A stretch of DNA of 64,000 nt from Sphingomonas sp. HF-S4. GTDB taxonomy: Bacteria; Pseudomonadota; Alphaproteobacteria; Sphingomonadales; Sphingomonadaceae. The stretch covers positions 558,001 to 622,000 of the forward strand of contig NZ_JAWJEJ010000001.1 in the NCBI RefSeq assembly GCF_032911445.1, written 5' to 3'. Of the stretch, positions 38,404 through 48,324 are shown piece after piece. Both the position numbers and the translations under genes were made by a program. How positions within the stretch are numbered: position 1 is the first letter of the stretch; each line of letters begins with the position of its first letter. The notes under the pieces were generated by a model that was not told the DNA's origin, made no database searches, and worked only from the letters and a program-made list of their open reading frames with translations.

Positions 38404-39006
38404 GGCAACGTCTCCCCAACAGGATCAGGGGCGATGCGGCACTGCCGGTGGAAAGCCTGGGCGGGCGCGACGCCCGGCTAGTCGCGCCGGTACGTCGAAT
38501 GCAGCCCCGCGCTGCGGCAAGCGGCGCCAGGCTGGTCGATCGTGCACAGGGGTTTCCACGCCCCTGCCGCCGATGCTTCGGCGGCGTGTGCATGCTGCCG
38601 TATTCGCGGACTCGTGGCAACTCAGGCGGAAATGGGGGTCGGGTGTTGGAAACCTTTGTGCAAAGGCCCGCTATTTAAGGAAGATCCGCTGCCATTACCC
38701 CGGCTCAAGAATCGCCTCTGTTTGACGGCACCCGACAGCGCCGAACCTGCCCAAGCCTTCCGCGCACGACAAGCAAGATCGACCGTGGCGGCGCCGGCAC
38801 GACTCCGTGGCGAAACCTGCCAGCCGCCCGGCATGCCGATCCGCACCGAGCGACAAATCTCTCCCGGAGCCCGCAGGAAATTGGCGCCCGATGCGCAGAA
38901 AGTTGCGGTTGGCCGCTCGCTTCGAGTCGCGCCGGCGTCCCGCCGCGACGAAACGTGCTGCTGCATGCTCTCCTTGGCATCTGAATGGCGGCGGGGAGCC
39001 AAGTCC
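38404..39006. other. Intergenic region between FecI and the FseA-like gene
   Basis: It carries the divergent promoters for the FecI operon and for the DUF6499-DUF2285 gene. Short frames here have no resemblance to known proteins. This could be the left border of the integrative element, but no attachment-site repeat was identified. Confidence 0.45.
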
Positions 39007-39823
39007 GTGCCTTCGAACGGGGAGCCCGATTGGTGCCGGCTCGATGACTATCGGGCGCTGCAGGCGCTCGACCGGCCCGGCTTCGCCTGGGAGTTCCTCC
39101 GGCGCAATCGGGCGTTTCGTGCGGCGTCCGCGCGTACGCCGTTGCCGCGCGAAGACCGGATCGGCGATCGCCTGGTGTTTCTCGACGCGCCGGCTGGAGG
39201 TGCGGCGCACTGGGGATTGTGGTTTCCACGACTGCGTCGACCGCGATGCCGCGCGCGCCCGCTTCTTGTGGCGGGGGGACGTCGATCCGGGCGTGATCAC
39301 CGTCGATGCGATTCCCGCAGCGCCGGGCGCGTTCGACACGCTCGACATCTCCAAGTCCGGCGTCGAGACCCTCGTGCTGGGCACGCCTGCCGACCGCGCT
39401 GAAATCCTGTTGCGCGACGGATCGCGCCACATCCGGCTTACGGTCCGCGAGGGATCGCTGCTCGAGGGGCCGGTGCGGCTGCGCTATGCGCTGGAGGGAT
39501 TCGACGACCTCGAGCGCAAGCTTCTCACGCTGCGTCGGCTTGCTGCCCTGTGGCGGCTGGGTCGGATGCCGGCGCGTCTTTTCCCGCGCGATCTGCGCGC
39601 GCCTCGCTGGATCGAGATGCTGCGCACGCTCGACGCAATGCGCTCTGGCGCGAGCCAGCGCGAGATCGCGGAGGCACTTTTCGAGCCTGGCCGGGTGGCG
39701 CGCGACTGGCGAGCCGGATCCGACTATCTGCGGATGCGAATCCAGCGGCTGGTCCGGGCGAGCGACCGCATGGCCAGGCGCGATTATCGCAGGCTGATCG
39801 GCGGGACGATCGCCGTCCCCTGA
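39007..39823 (+). CDS. fseA: FseA-like excision activator (DUF6499-DUF2285), +1 frameshift required
   Basis: The first frame (GTG 39007, GGGGAG eight bases upstream; ends 39402) encodes a DUF6499-type domain: PDWCRLDDYRALQALDRPGFAWEFLRRN-like pattern, then HWGLWF. The second frame continues the family sequence as HDCVDRDAARARFLWRGDVDPG and a DUF2285 domain (GTPADRAEILLRDGS, YEGFDDLERKL-like, RVARDWRAGSDYLRMRI-like). They join by a +1 shift at TTT-C, 39223-39226. In ICEMlSymR7A, msi172 and msi171 are fused the same way by tRNA-Phe slipping from UUU to UUC to make FseA, which switches on the excisionase gene rdfS. An RdfS-like gene is present at 48932. Similarity of mechanism is inferred, not shown. 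Confidence 0.8.
39223..39226 (+). promoter_or_regulatory. Candidate programmed +1 frameshift site TTT-C
   Basis: In the first frame the codons read TGG TTT CCA CGA. Shifting one base reads TTC CAC GAC, which restores the conserved continuation. tRNA-Phe can re-pair from UUU to UUC. The site lies just after the conserved WGLWF segment, the place where FseA frameshifting occurs. Confidence 0.75.
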
Positions 39824-39858
39824 GGCAGACCGGATCCCTCGAAGCTTTGCGCGGCGGT

Positions 39859-39884
39859 GCGGGTGCGGGAGATGCGGCACCCGC
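39859..39884. terminator. Possible bidirectional terminator
   Basis: Eight-bp arms GCGGGTGC and GCACCCGC flank a 10-base loop between two convergent genes. No T run follows, so efficiency is doubtful. Confidence 0.4.
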
Positions 39885-39961
39885 CCGCTATTGCCCGGCG
39901 CCAGATGGGTGCCCACCCTCGTCTTAAACGCGTGGGTATTGCGGCTCGAAATACCCCGGGG

Positions 39962-41050
39962 TCAGCCCGAAATGTCCGCGAGCACGCGCGGCTCGTGCAT
40001 CGGGCACCCGTTGACCCTGCCGCGATAGCGGGCGGAAAATCGGTACGGGCTCCTGCGCGCACGATTTACACCGCCAAGCGGCTGGTGCGCCGCGAGGCCG
40101 TGCCACGGTGCGAAGGACAGCGCGTCTTCTTCCTTCTCGCTTGTGCCGTGGACCCAGGCTTGCTGTGGTCCCACGTGCAGCGTCGCAACCGTACGATACG
40201 GACTTGCCTCCTCGTCCCAGACGACCGATGCATCCTCGATCGGCATCATCTCGAGGTCGGTGTTGAGCTGCGCGCGAAGCTCCCATGTCCCGCCTTGCTC
40301 GGCGAGCAGCGCGTTCATCGCTTCGCGGATCGCGTCGGGACGACCGGTGGCGTTGATCGTCTCGTCGGCAAAGTCCTTGATCGCGGAGACCGGCACCAGC
40401 TGGAACTTCGCAATATAGTCGCCGTAGCGAAACGGCGTCTGGCTGAAATAGGTGGCGCCGAGCGGATGGACTGGCTTGGCGCCGCCCAGCGTATTGAGCA
40501 TTGTAGACTGCCCGCCGACCGCCTCCAGCGCGGATTCGAAGGTGCGCAGCACCGCCGAGAGCAGCTTCTTGCTGGTTTCCGCCTTGTCCGTCGTCGCGGC
40601 CAGCAGTTTGAGGTTGGCGAGAAACTTTTTGGGATTGGGCGCGGCAAAGGCAGGGGCGTTCGCCAGCACGAAGTCCTGTGTCGTCTCGCCCTCGCTACCG
40701 GGCAGCCGTTCCCCTTCGACGCCCAGGATCTTCAGCGCGACGCCCCGCGGCAGGCGGATCGAATCATCAAGAATGTCGCCGGCGTTGGTCGAAAAGCGGA
40801 CGATCGCCTCATGATCGCCCGGCGCCGCGAAGAGCCCTTGCGCGAGTTCTGGCGGAAGACCGTCGGCGATGCTCAGCGTGCCTCGCGCCAGTCCATGTCC
40901 CTTGGCGTGCACGGCACGGACGGCATGGCCATAATCCGTCGAGGTGGTGTCGAGGATCTTCTCGAATTGGTCCTCCAGTCCCGCGATCGTTTCCGCCTCG
41001 TCAGGCTGCGGTTGCTCGACAGAAGGCGTGTATCGAACCGGCGCGTTCAT
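39962..41050 (-). CDS. Catalase-family heme protein (SrpA-like)
   Basis: With ATG 41050 the protein has 362 residues. It fits the short catalase-related group: catalytic His region (VRAVHAKGHGLARGTL), RFSTNAGDI, and a C-terminal segment with the proximal heme Tyr pattern (NRARRSPYRFSARYRGR). It lacks the long arm of classical catalases and has no signal peptide. Such proteins act on peroxides or organic hydroperoxides. It is convergent with the FseA-like gene and belongs to a small cargo group with a DUF2231 protein and a sugar dehydrogenase. Substrate unknown. Confidence 0.88.
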   Translation of the reverse strand: MNAPVRYTPSVEQPQPDEAETIAGLEDQFEKILDTTSTDYGHAVRAVHAKGHGLARGTLSIADGLPPELAQGLFAAPGDHEAIVRFSTNAGDILDDSIRLPRGVALKILGVEGERLPGSEGETTQDFVLANAPAFAAPNPKKFLANLKLLAATTDKAETSKKLLSAVLRTFESALEAVGGQSTMLNTLGGAKPVHPLGATYFSQTPFRYGDYIAKFQLVPVSAIKDFADETINATGRPDAIREAMNALLAEQGGTWELRAQLNTDLEMMPIEDASVVWDEEASPYRTVATLHVGPQQAWVHGTSEKEEDALSFAPWHGLAAHQPLGGVNRARRSPYRFSARYRGRVNGCPMHEPRVLADISG

Positions 41051-41300
41051 CGTGTTTTTCCCAGGAGTTGCAGGGGCATGAACCACTTCGACGCCGGGCC
41101 GTTCCTCGGATGACGACGCAACGGAGTTCCAACGGCCGGTCGCAAGTCGGGAGACCCGCGCTTGGGGCCGGCGAAACGGATTGCCCGTATCGCGACAATG
41201 CCTGCTTGCGAGTGCAACCGCCCTACCTGCGCGATCGAGTGCAACTATCCGCGTGCCGATCGATTGTCAGCGGATAGCCAGCGCATAGGGGGGCGATGGC

Positions 41301-41744
41301 ATGGAGACCGTCATGATGCCCGCTACGCTTGCGCGCCCCTGGATCCACCCGCTCCACGCGATCCTCTTATCGTTTCCCGTGGCGTTGTTCGCCTCGGCGC
41401 TCGCGTCCGACATCACCTATTTTAACAGCGGCGAGGTTCAGTGGTCGAACTTGTCGCAATGGGCGATCACGGGGGGTTTGGTGTTTGGTGCGCCGGTCCT
41501 GGGCTGGGCGGTCTTCGCCAGGGTACGCGCCCGCGGGGCCGGCGTGCGCAGTCGCCCGTCGATCTATTTGATCCTGATCTGCGCCATGTGGATAGTTGGC
41601 CTGCTCAACGCCTTCAAGCACAGCCAAGACGCGTGGAGTTCGGTGGAGGCTGGCGGCCTGTTGCTCTCGATCCTGTCCACGATGCTGGCTCTCGCCGCGG
41701 CCTGGGTCGCGCATTCGGAAATCCTCGCGGGAGACAAGGCATGA
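41301..41744 (+). CDS. DUF2231 membrane protein
   Basis: A 147-residue protein with four transmembrane stretches (about 15-35, 50-72, 85-105, 115-138) and the conserved start HPLHAILLSFPVALF, followed by SDITYF, typical of DUF2231. AGGGGGG lies seven bases before the ATG. The stop overlaps the next start as ATGA, so it is coupled to the sugar dehydrogenase. Relatives often pair with such periplasmic dehydrogenases and may pass electrons or cofactors; that role is inference. Confidence 0.88.
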   Translation: METVMMPATLARPWIHPLHAILLSFPVALFASALASDITYFNSGEVQWSNLSQWAITGGLVFGAPVLGWAVFARVRARGAGVRSRPSIYLILICAMWIVGLLNAFKHSQDAWSSVEAGGLLLSILSTMLALAAAWVAHSEILAGDKA

Positions 41745-43081
41745 CGATCGCTCGATGGTCGAGCGCCAGCGCCCTCGCGCTTCTGCTCGCCGCCTGCGGA
41801 GGCGGCAATGCGGGTCGAGATACCGGCCCGACGCCCCAACTCCCGGCTATCCAGCAAAATCTGGTCCCGACGATCAAGATCGCCAGCCCGGCCGGCTGGG
41901 AAGGCGCGCTGCCGACGGTGCCCGAGGGCTTCAGGATCGTGCCGCTCGCTACCGACCTGCGGATTCCCCGTCAGATGCTGGTGCTGCCCAATGGCGATCT
42001 GCTCGTGTCGGAAGGCCGCGGCGGCCATGCGCCCAAGCTTCGCCCCAAGGATGTGATCGCAGGATATATCAAGGCCTTGGGCACGTCGACCGTCGAGGGC
42101 GGCGATCGCCTGACCCTGCTCCGCGATGCCGATGGCGATGGCAGGCCGGAGGTGCGCACAGTGTTCATCGACGGCCTCGATGCGCCTTATGGCTTGGCCT
42201 ATGTCGATGGCAACATCTACGTTGCCAACCAAGGCGCGCTGCTGCGCTTTCCCTACAGCCAAGGCCAGACGGCAATCCCGCGGTCGGCGGGTGTAGAAGT
42301 CACCGCGCTGCCCTCGCAGGTCAACCACCACTGGACCAAATCGCTTGCTGCCAGCACCGACGGCGACGACCTTTATGTCGGCATCGGATCGAACAGCAAT
42401 ATCGGCGAACGCGGGATGGCGGTGGAGGAGGAACGCGCCGTCATCCTCGAAATCGATCGTGCCACCGGCGCGCGTCGACCCTATGCCAGCGGCATCCGCA
42501 ACCCTACCGCGCTGGCGATCAACCCCTGGACCAATGGCCTTTGGGCCGTGGTGAACGAACGTGACGAGATCGGTCCGCATCTGGTGCCCGACTATCTGAC
42601 CTCGGTGCAGCCGGGCGCCTTTTACGGATGGCCATACAGCTATTGGGGTAAACACGGGGATCCTCGCGTGCGCCCGGCAAGGCCGGACATGGTCGCGCGT
42701 GCGATCGCGCCCGATTATGCATTGGGTGCCCATGTCGCGGCGCTCGGACTGGCGTTCGTGCGCAGTGGCGCGATGGCGCCGGGCTATGGCGACGGCGCCT
42801 TTGTCGGGCAGCATGGCAGTTGGAACCGATCGGATCTGTCCGGGTACAAGGTGACCTGGGTACCGTTTGCCAACGGTCGCCCGTCAGGCCCGCAACGGGA
42901 TTTCGTCACGGGCTTCCTGGTCGATGGCAAGGCGCGGGGGCGGCCGGTCGGCGTCGCGTTCAGCGGCGCGGGCAGGGCGCTCTACATTGCCGACGATTTG
43001 TCGAATACGGTATGGAGGGTAACGCCGGCCGCGGGTCGGCCTGCTGGCGGCGTGGGTACCGGGGCGGCCTCGACACGCTGA
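41741..43081 (+). CDS. PQQ-dependent sugar (sorbosone-type) dehydrogenase lipoprotein
   Basis: With ATG 41741 it has 446 residues. The lipobox LLAACGGG gives Cys near 19. The rest is a six-bladed propeller of the glucose/sorbosone dehydrogenase family: PEGFRIVPLATDLRIPRQMLVLPNGDLLVSEG, a Ca-binding-like DADGDGRPEV, the His in NHHWTKSL, IRNPTALAINPWTNGLW, and QHGSWNRSDLSGYKV (family motifs shown in parts). It should oxidise a sugar or aldehyde in the periplasm with PQQ. The substrate is not predictable. It is coupled to the DUF2231 gene. Confidence 0.88.
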   Translation: MTIARWSSASALALLLAACGGGNAGRDTGPTPQLPAIQQNLVPTIKIASPAGWEGALPTVPEGFRIVPLATDLRIPRQMLVLPNGDLLVSEGRGGHAPKLRPKDVIAGYIKALGTSTVEGGDRLTLLRDADGDGRPEVRTVFIDGLDAPYGLAYVDGNIYVANQGALLRFPYSQGQTAIPRSAGVEVTALPSQVNHHWTKSLAASTDGDDLYVGIGSNSNIGERGMAVEEERAVILEIDRATGARRPYASGIRNPTALAINPWTNGLWAVVNERDEIGPHLVPDYLTSVQPGAFYGWPYSYWGKHGDPRVRPARPDMVARAIAPDYALGAHVAALGLAFVRSGAMAPGYGDGAFVGQHGSWNRSDLSGYKVTWVPFANGRPSGPQRDFVTGFLVDGKARGRPVGVAFSGAGRALYIADDLSNTVWRVTPAAGRPAGGVGTGAASTR

Positions 43082-43805
43082 CGCGGTGCGGTTCGTCGAT
43101 CGGGCGTGTCAAAACCTCGAACCCAGCTTGCCCCCGCTCGCGCGGGCGGCTTGGCGCGGCGGCGCTTGCGCCGACCAAAGCGATGTCGGGCTTTCCGAAC
43201 CTTGGCGGCGTAGCGCCTGCGACCTGGGCATGCCGGACAATATCGACTTGTCGCGCACCGTGCGTCCGCTGGCGGGGAAAGCCTTCCCCTGATCCCGAAC
43301 CCGTGCCGGTTTCGGTCTACCCCTTCAGCGGGGCATGGCCCCGTAACGCCCCGAAAGAAGGAGCGGGGCTGAGGACGCACGCTGCAGGATGCTGCGCACC
43401 GGACAGGGTGCGGCGCCCCGTAGCGGCCCCGCGGCACTCCGGCGGCACGGTCGGGCGGCGCGACCGGTTTCGGCGCGGACGACAGTTGCCGCCCAACGCT
43501 CGAAGCCCGGTTCGTCGCCGCTGATCCGCCCGCGCTGCCGGTGGGCCAGCCTCTTGCAGGCGGCGGCTGCGCCGCCGCGGCAATGCGGACGCCGCTACGC
43601 GGCGACGTTGTCGTGGTGCCCCCCGGAAGGGGGATGGTCGGCGCTCCCGTCTAGGCCCGCCGCGGGCGGCGGCAACCGGCTTGGCGCCGGTCCTCCACTG
43701 CGTTTCGGCCTTGCAGGTGCCTCCGTCCGCTCGGTGCGGGCCTCTCTGGTCGCTCTCGCCGCCCACCCCCCTTCCGGGGGTGCGGTGTGTTCGAGGAGAA
43801 GAGCG
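43082..43805. other. GC-rich gene-free region upstream of ardC
   Basis: Long frames here are side effects of high GC and show no family resemblance. A GGGGC-ATG-GCCCC hairpin lies near 43328. The region must contain the promoter of the ardC-DUF2958 unit. Confidence 0.5.
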
Positions 43806-44843
43806 ATGGTGGCGAAGGCCAGGAACAGCCGTGCCGACTGCCGGGCGCGGCGAGGGGCGACCTCTGGAGCCGGCAAGGGTGCGCAAGCGCGCGATGCGCG
43901 ACCGAGCCTGTATGCCGAGGTCACTGCGCGGATCGTCGCCGAACTGGAAGCCGGGCGCTTTCCTTGGGTGCAGCCATGGAGCAGCGCTGCTGCGCAACCG
44001 GGCATGCCCCGCAACGCCGTCACCGGGCGCGCCTATTCGGGCATCAATGTCCTGATCCTTTGGGGAGAGGCGCATGCGCAGGGCTATGCCGGGCAGGGCT
44101 GGCTGACCTTCAAGCAGGCGCTTGCCGCAGGCGGTGCCGTGCGAAAGGGCCAGCGTGGGACCTGCGTCTGCTATGCCGACCGCTTCACCCCCGACAAGGA
44201 ACGCGCGCGCGCCGAGGACGAAGGGAGCGAGCCGGGCTCGATACCCTTTCTCAAGCGCTTCACCGTGTTCAATACCGACCAGATCGACTGGGGCGACAGC
44301 GGACTTCCACGCTTCGCCGCCGACGCTGGTCCGCTCGCGCCACGGGAAATCGTGCCGGTCGGCGAGCAGCTGATCGCCGCGACGGGCGCCGACTTCCGGA
44401 TCGGCGGGCCGAGCGCTTTCTATTCGCCCACGCACGACTTCGTGCAGGTCCCGCCGCAGCAGGCGTTCCGCCAGCAGATTGATTACTACCGAACCGCCAC
44501 GCACGAGCTTGGCCATTGGACCGGGCACCGCTCGCGGCTGGCGCGCGACCAGAGCGGCGCGTTCGGCTCGGCCAGCTACGCCCGCGAGGAACTCGTCGCC
44601 GAACTGTGCGCGGCCTTCGTCCTCGCGACTCTCGGCATCGAGCCGAGCGTACGGCATTCGGACTATGTCGGGTCGTGGCTGGCGGTGCTGCGCGCCGACA
44701 ATCGCGCGATCTTCAAGGCGGCGAGCCTCGCGGCGCGCGCCGCCGACTATCTGCTCGGCTTCCGCCCCCAGCCGGTGCCGCACGCTGCGCAGGCGGCTGC
44801 GGACGGGGTTGGACTGCACGCCTGCCCGGCGCTGGCGGCATGA
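43806..44843 (+). CDS. ardC: ArdC-like antirestriction protein
   Basis: With ATG 43806 (GAGGAGAAGAGCG before it) it has 345 residues. The N-terminal ssDNA-binding part (LYAEVTARIVAELEAGRFPWVQPW, AYSGINVLILWG) precedes a zincin metallopeptidase domain with HELGHWTGH at 233-241 and a downstream Glu ligand in REELVAEL. ArdC proteins protect incoming conjugative DNA against restriction. It is coupled by ATGA to the next gene, and the pair is a standard part of this element type. Confidence 0.92.
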   Translation: MVAKARNSRADCRARRGATSGAGKGAQARDARPSLYAEVTARIVAELEAGRFPWVQPWSSAAAQPGMPRNAVTGRAYSGINVLILWGEAHAQGYAGQGWLTFKQALAAGGAVRKGQRGTCVCYADRFTPDKERARAEDEGSEPGSIPFLKRFTVFNTDQIDWGDSGLPRFAADAGPLAPREIVPVGEQLIAATGADFRIGGPSAFYSPTHDFVQVPPQQAFRQQIDYYRTATHELGHWTGHRSRLARDQSGAFGSASYAREELVAELCAAFVLATLGIEPSVRHSDYVGSWLAVLRADNRAIFKAASLAARAADYLLGFRPQPVPHAAQAAADGVGLHACPALAA

Positions 44844-45250
44844 GCCTGCTCCCCGAAACGCTGCGCGCGCAGCTTCTCGCGCAAGGCCGTGCGCGTCCCG
44901 CCGATCCGGTGCCGCTGCTCAGGCTGTTCCATCCGCTGGGGCCTGCGACATGGCTGGCGACCGAGCTGGGTGGGGACGGCGACACGCTGTTCGGGCTTGC
45001 CGATCTGGGGTTCGGCTGCCCCGAGCTCGGCTATTTCAGCATCGGCGAGATCGGCGCGCTGCGCTTGCCCTTCGGGCTGCGCATCGCGCGCGACCTGCAT
45101 TTTACCGGCACGCATCCCTTGTCGGTCTATGCCGCCGCGGCGCGCCACAAGGGCGCGATCACGCAGTGTCCGGACGCGCTGGCGCGCGCTGCGGCGCGGC
45201 TGCGTGCGGCGCGTCCGGACGATCCCGAGCTTCCGCCGCAGGGCGGGTGA
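44840..45250 (+). CDS. DUF2958 protein
   Basis: A 136-residue protein with the DUF2958 blocks WLATELGGDGDTLFGLADLGFGCPELGYFS-like (in parts: LFGLADLGFGCPELGYFS) and RDLHFTGTHPLSVYA. It is encoded directly after ardC with an ATGA overlap and is widespread on conjugative elements of alphaproteobacteria. Function is unknown. It has no signal peptide or membrane segment and is likely cytoplasmic and expressed early after transfer; that timing is inference. Confidence 0.9.
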   Translation: MSLLPETLRAQLLAQGRARPADPVPLLRLFHPLGPATWLATELGGDGDTLFGLADLGFGCPELGYFSIGEIGALRLPFGLRIARDLHFTGTHPLSVYAAAARHKGAITQCPDALARAAARLRAARPDDPELPPQGG

Positions 45251-45317
45251 CGCGCGCGCCCGTCCGGCGCGCATCGGCTCGGCAGATTTGCGAGCCGTTC
45301 TTGAGAAGGACAGGTTA

Positions 45318-47189
45318 ATGCAACTCGATATCATCCCGCTCGCGCGGCTCAGCATCGCCGCGGTGAACATGCGCGACGGCAGGAAGCCGCCCGCCATAGA
45401 CGACATCCTGCCCTCGATCCGGGCGCGCGGCGTGCTCGTTCCGCTGATCGTCCGGCCGGTGGCAGACACGCAGGACGCCTTCGAAATCGTCGCCGGGCGG
45501 CGGCGTTTCCATGCCGCGTGGACCATTGCCGCAGAGACCGGGGAAGACAGCGCGCTTCCCTGCGCGATCATCGCCGCAGGCGACGATGCCGCCGCGCTCG
45601 AAGCCTCGCTCCTCGAGAATTTCGCACGCGAGAACCCGCACGAGAGCGAGCTATGGGCGAGCTTCACCAAGCTGGTGCGGCAAGGGCGCAGCGCCGGGGA
45701 GATCGCTGCGACGTTCGGCTTTAGCGAACGGCAGATCGGCCAGATTCTCGCGCTCGGCAATCTGCTGCCCCGCATCCGCGACCTCTACCGCGCCGAGCGG
45801 ATCGACGTGGCGAGCATCCGGTTGCTGACCATGGCCACCAAGGCGCAACAGCGCGACTGGCTCGCGATCTTCGCCGATCCCGAGCGCCGCACGCCTACCG
45901 GCCAGCAACTGCGCCATTGGCTGTTCGGCGGGCAGGCGATCTCGACCGCGCATGCGTTGTTCGACCTCGCTTCCTATCAAGGGCAGATCGTCTCCGACTT
46001 GTTCGGGAGCGACGGCTGGTTTGCCGATAGCGGGCAGTTCTGGGAAGCGCAGCGCGCCGCGATCGAGACCCGGCGGCAGGCGTATCTCGCCGAAGGCTGG
46101 CGCGAGGTGGTGCTGTTCGAGCCTGGCACCTATTTCAGCAGCTACGAATATCAGCGCACCCCCAAGCGCAAGGGCGGGCGCGTCTATGTCGTGCTGTCGC
46201 CCCGGGGCGAAGTGGTCTTCCACGAGGGCTATCTCCCGGCGAAGGAGGCCCGCAAGCAGGCGTCCGGCGGCGAGGAGGCGGCACCGAAGCCGGTCCGCGC
46301 CGAAGTGAGCAGCGCGCTTGGCAATTATGTCGACCTGCATCGCCATGCGGCGGTGCGCGCGGCGTTGCTCGACCGGCCCGCCATGGCTTTGCGGCTGGTG
46401 CTTGCTTATGCGCTGGCGGCGACGCCGCTCTTCCGGGTCACTGCCGACCCCGAGGCGGCGGCGACCGACGCGATCCGGGCGAGCGTCGCGGCGAGCGCGG
46501 CAAGCGCGACGCTCGCGCTTCGCCGCCGCGCCGCTCGCGTGCTGCTGGGGCTGGAGGAGAGCGAACTGGCGATAGCGGGGGCCGGCGAGGACGAGACCAG
46601 CGCGATTTTCGTGCGCCTGCTGGCGCTCGACGACGCGGTGATCCTCGGCGCGCTTGCCGTCGTCATGGCAGACAGCCTCGCGGCCGGAAGCGCAATCGTC
46701 GAGGCGCTCGGCCATCCTCTCGGCATCGACATGACCACGCTGTTCAAGCCCGATGACTGCCTGCTCGACTTGCTCCGCGACCGCGAGGTGGTTACCGCGA
46801 TGGTGGCCGAGGTGGCGGGCGAAGACGTCGCCTCGGCCAACGCGCGCGCGACCATCGCGGTGCAACGCGGCGTCCTGCGCGACTGCCTCGCGGGGACCGG
46901 CGGACGGACAAAGGTCGAGGGCTGGGTGCCGCGCTGGCTGGCGATGCCGCCTGCCAGCTACACCGAGCGCGGGGGTGTCCGCGCGGTGCGCAACTGGCAG
47001 CGGGTGGCCTCGCTTTTCGACACGCAAGCCGGGGCGGGCGACGATACGGACGCGTCGGCGGGCAACCGGCGCGGACCTGCGCCATTGCACGCGGATGCGT
47101 CTCGGACCGAGCGCGAAGGACCGACGCCGGATGCCGAAGCGGAGGATCGCAACCGCCAGGGCGCAGAACCGGATCGGATCGCCGCGTGA
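45318..47189 (+). CDS. ParB/RepB/Spo0J-family protein of the integrative element
   Basis: A 623-residue protein. The N-terminal ParB nuclease-like domain covers about 1-115 (LIVRPVADTQDAFEIVAGRR, ALEASLLENFARENPHESELW), and the HTH about 115-170 (GRSAGEIAATFGFSERQIGQILALGNLL). The remaining 450 residues are helical and much longer than in chromosomal ParB; similar long forms are frequent on integrative elements. AAGGACAG precedes ATG 45318. No ParA partner lies in the window, so it may act in stability or in control of transfer genes. The C-terminal 50 residues look disordered. Confidence 0.88.
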   Translation: MQLDIIPLARLSIAAVNMRDGRKPPAIDDILPSIRARGVLVPLIVRPVADTQDAFEIVAGRRRFHAAWTIAAETGEDSALPCAIIAAGDDAAALEASLLENFARENPHESELWASFTKLVRQGRSAGEIAATFGFSERQIGQILALGNLLPRIRDLYRAERIDVASIRLLTMATKAQQRDWLAIFADPERRTPTGQQLRHWLFGGQAISTAHALFDLASYQGQIVSDLFGSDGWFADSGQFWEAQRAAIETRRQAYLAEGWREVVLFEPGTYFSSYEYQRTPKRKGGRVYVVLSPRGEVVFHEGYLPAKEARKQASGGEEAAPKPVRAEVSSALGNYVDLHRHAAVRAALLDRPAMALRLVLAYALAATPLFRVTADPEAAATDAIRASVAASAASATLALRRRAARVLLGLEESELAIAGAGEDETSAIFVRLLALDDAVILGALAVVMADSLAAGSAIVEALGHPLGIDMTTLFKPDDCLLDLLRDREVVTAMVAEVAGEDVASANARATIAVQRGVLRDCLAGTGGRTKVEGWVPRWLAMPPASYTERGGVRAVRNWQRVASLFDTQAGAGDDTDASAGNRRGPAPLHADASRTEREGPTPDAEAEDRNRQGAEPDRIAA

Positions 47190-48324
47190 AACGCGGATGG
47201 GCGGCGGTGAGAGCCGTCGCCCATGTACAGGACCGCTCATGTCCGGCGCGCAAGTCGTATTGGGTCGCGCTGCCGGGCGAAGGTCTGGCGGAACATTTGG
47301 CGCGTTGCTGGTGCCGGCGAATGCAGGCGCTGCCGTTGCTTGGCGAGGAAACGCAGTGCGCCGGTCTCCTCGCAGCGTGGCGACGAGCGCGCGAAGGCTC
47401 CCCAGGGCCTGCAATGTTCCGGGATGCTTCCCGGAACGCCCGTCGCGACCTGCCGTCCGCCGTGCCAAGGCTGCGGGGCGCCGTCTCTGATTGGGGCATC
47501 GTCCTCCATTGCAACATGCGCCGACGATGATAGCCTGGGTGCGCTCGCTTAGTCCCTCTTCGCGGGCCGGCGCGTGGCCGGAAGACTGTCACTACGGAAG
47601 ACCCGCTTCCGGCCACCCAGCCCGGATCCAGGGCGACGCGAACGGCATCGACCAGTCTCGATGCGCGCACGGGTGACAATGGGCCGGCCCGGTCCGGCGG
47701 GCCGCAATCCCCGATTTCGCCGGCCGTGTCGGGCCAACCTGCGACGCACGACGGATGACGATGGCGCCGGGCCAGCGCGCGGGCAGAGCGCGCTCGACCA
47801 CCGGGTCGACGCAGCGCGGCGACCTGCCGACCTCTTGCTTCGACGGGGGCCGCACGGGGATCGTACGCTTGCGTCCTCGCGGCACGCTGTACGCCTGTCG
47901 AGTGCCGCATGGCACCGGCTGGCCATGCAGTGGACCGCACCAATGCCGTCTAGCCTGCCCGTCTCGGGGGTGCATTCGCTGCCTTCGCGCCGGTTGCGAT
48001 AGGGCGGCCGGGTGGCCGAATTCGTCGCGGATGCGACCGAGCCTGCGCGCTGTTTCCGGTCGGTTCCGAGACGCGCCGGCGTCCTCGTTTGGGCTGTCTG
48101 GCGTAGCGTACGGGCCCGGCTGCGCCGAACCCCGGCCTTCTACCCGCAACGGCTTCGCCGACTTTCTTCCCCGCCGCTGCGCGGCTCCTCGCGGGCCAAG
48201 AAAGCCGGCTCTCGCCGTCCTCCGCTTTCGCTGCGGCCCAAGGGTGCGGACCGGCCGCCGCCACGCCGGATCGACGCCATCGAGGCCGCATCGGGCGGTC
48301 CCGAGAAACAGACTGGAACCCATC
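47190..48324. other. 1.1-kb GC-rich region without a gene
   Basis: No family resemblance was found on either strand. It contains a perfect 9-bp palindrome at 47416-47437 (arms GTTCCGGGA and TCCCGGAAC, loop TGCT), a possible binding site for the upstream ParB or another regulator. The promoter of the DUF736 gene lies at its right end. Confidence 0.5.

Noticed and set aside
38705..39916. 403-codon minus frame across the FseA-like gene
   Set aside because: No family resemblance, Arg/Pro-rich, while plus frames match DUF6499 and DUF2285.
43317..44819. 500-codon minus frame opposite ardC
   Set aside because: Shadow of ardC; zincin motif and coupled start are on the plus strand.
45651..47468. 605-codon minus frame opposite parB
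   Set aside because: Shadow; the plus strand shows ParB and HTH domains.
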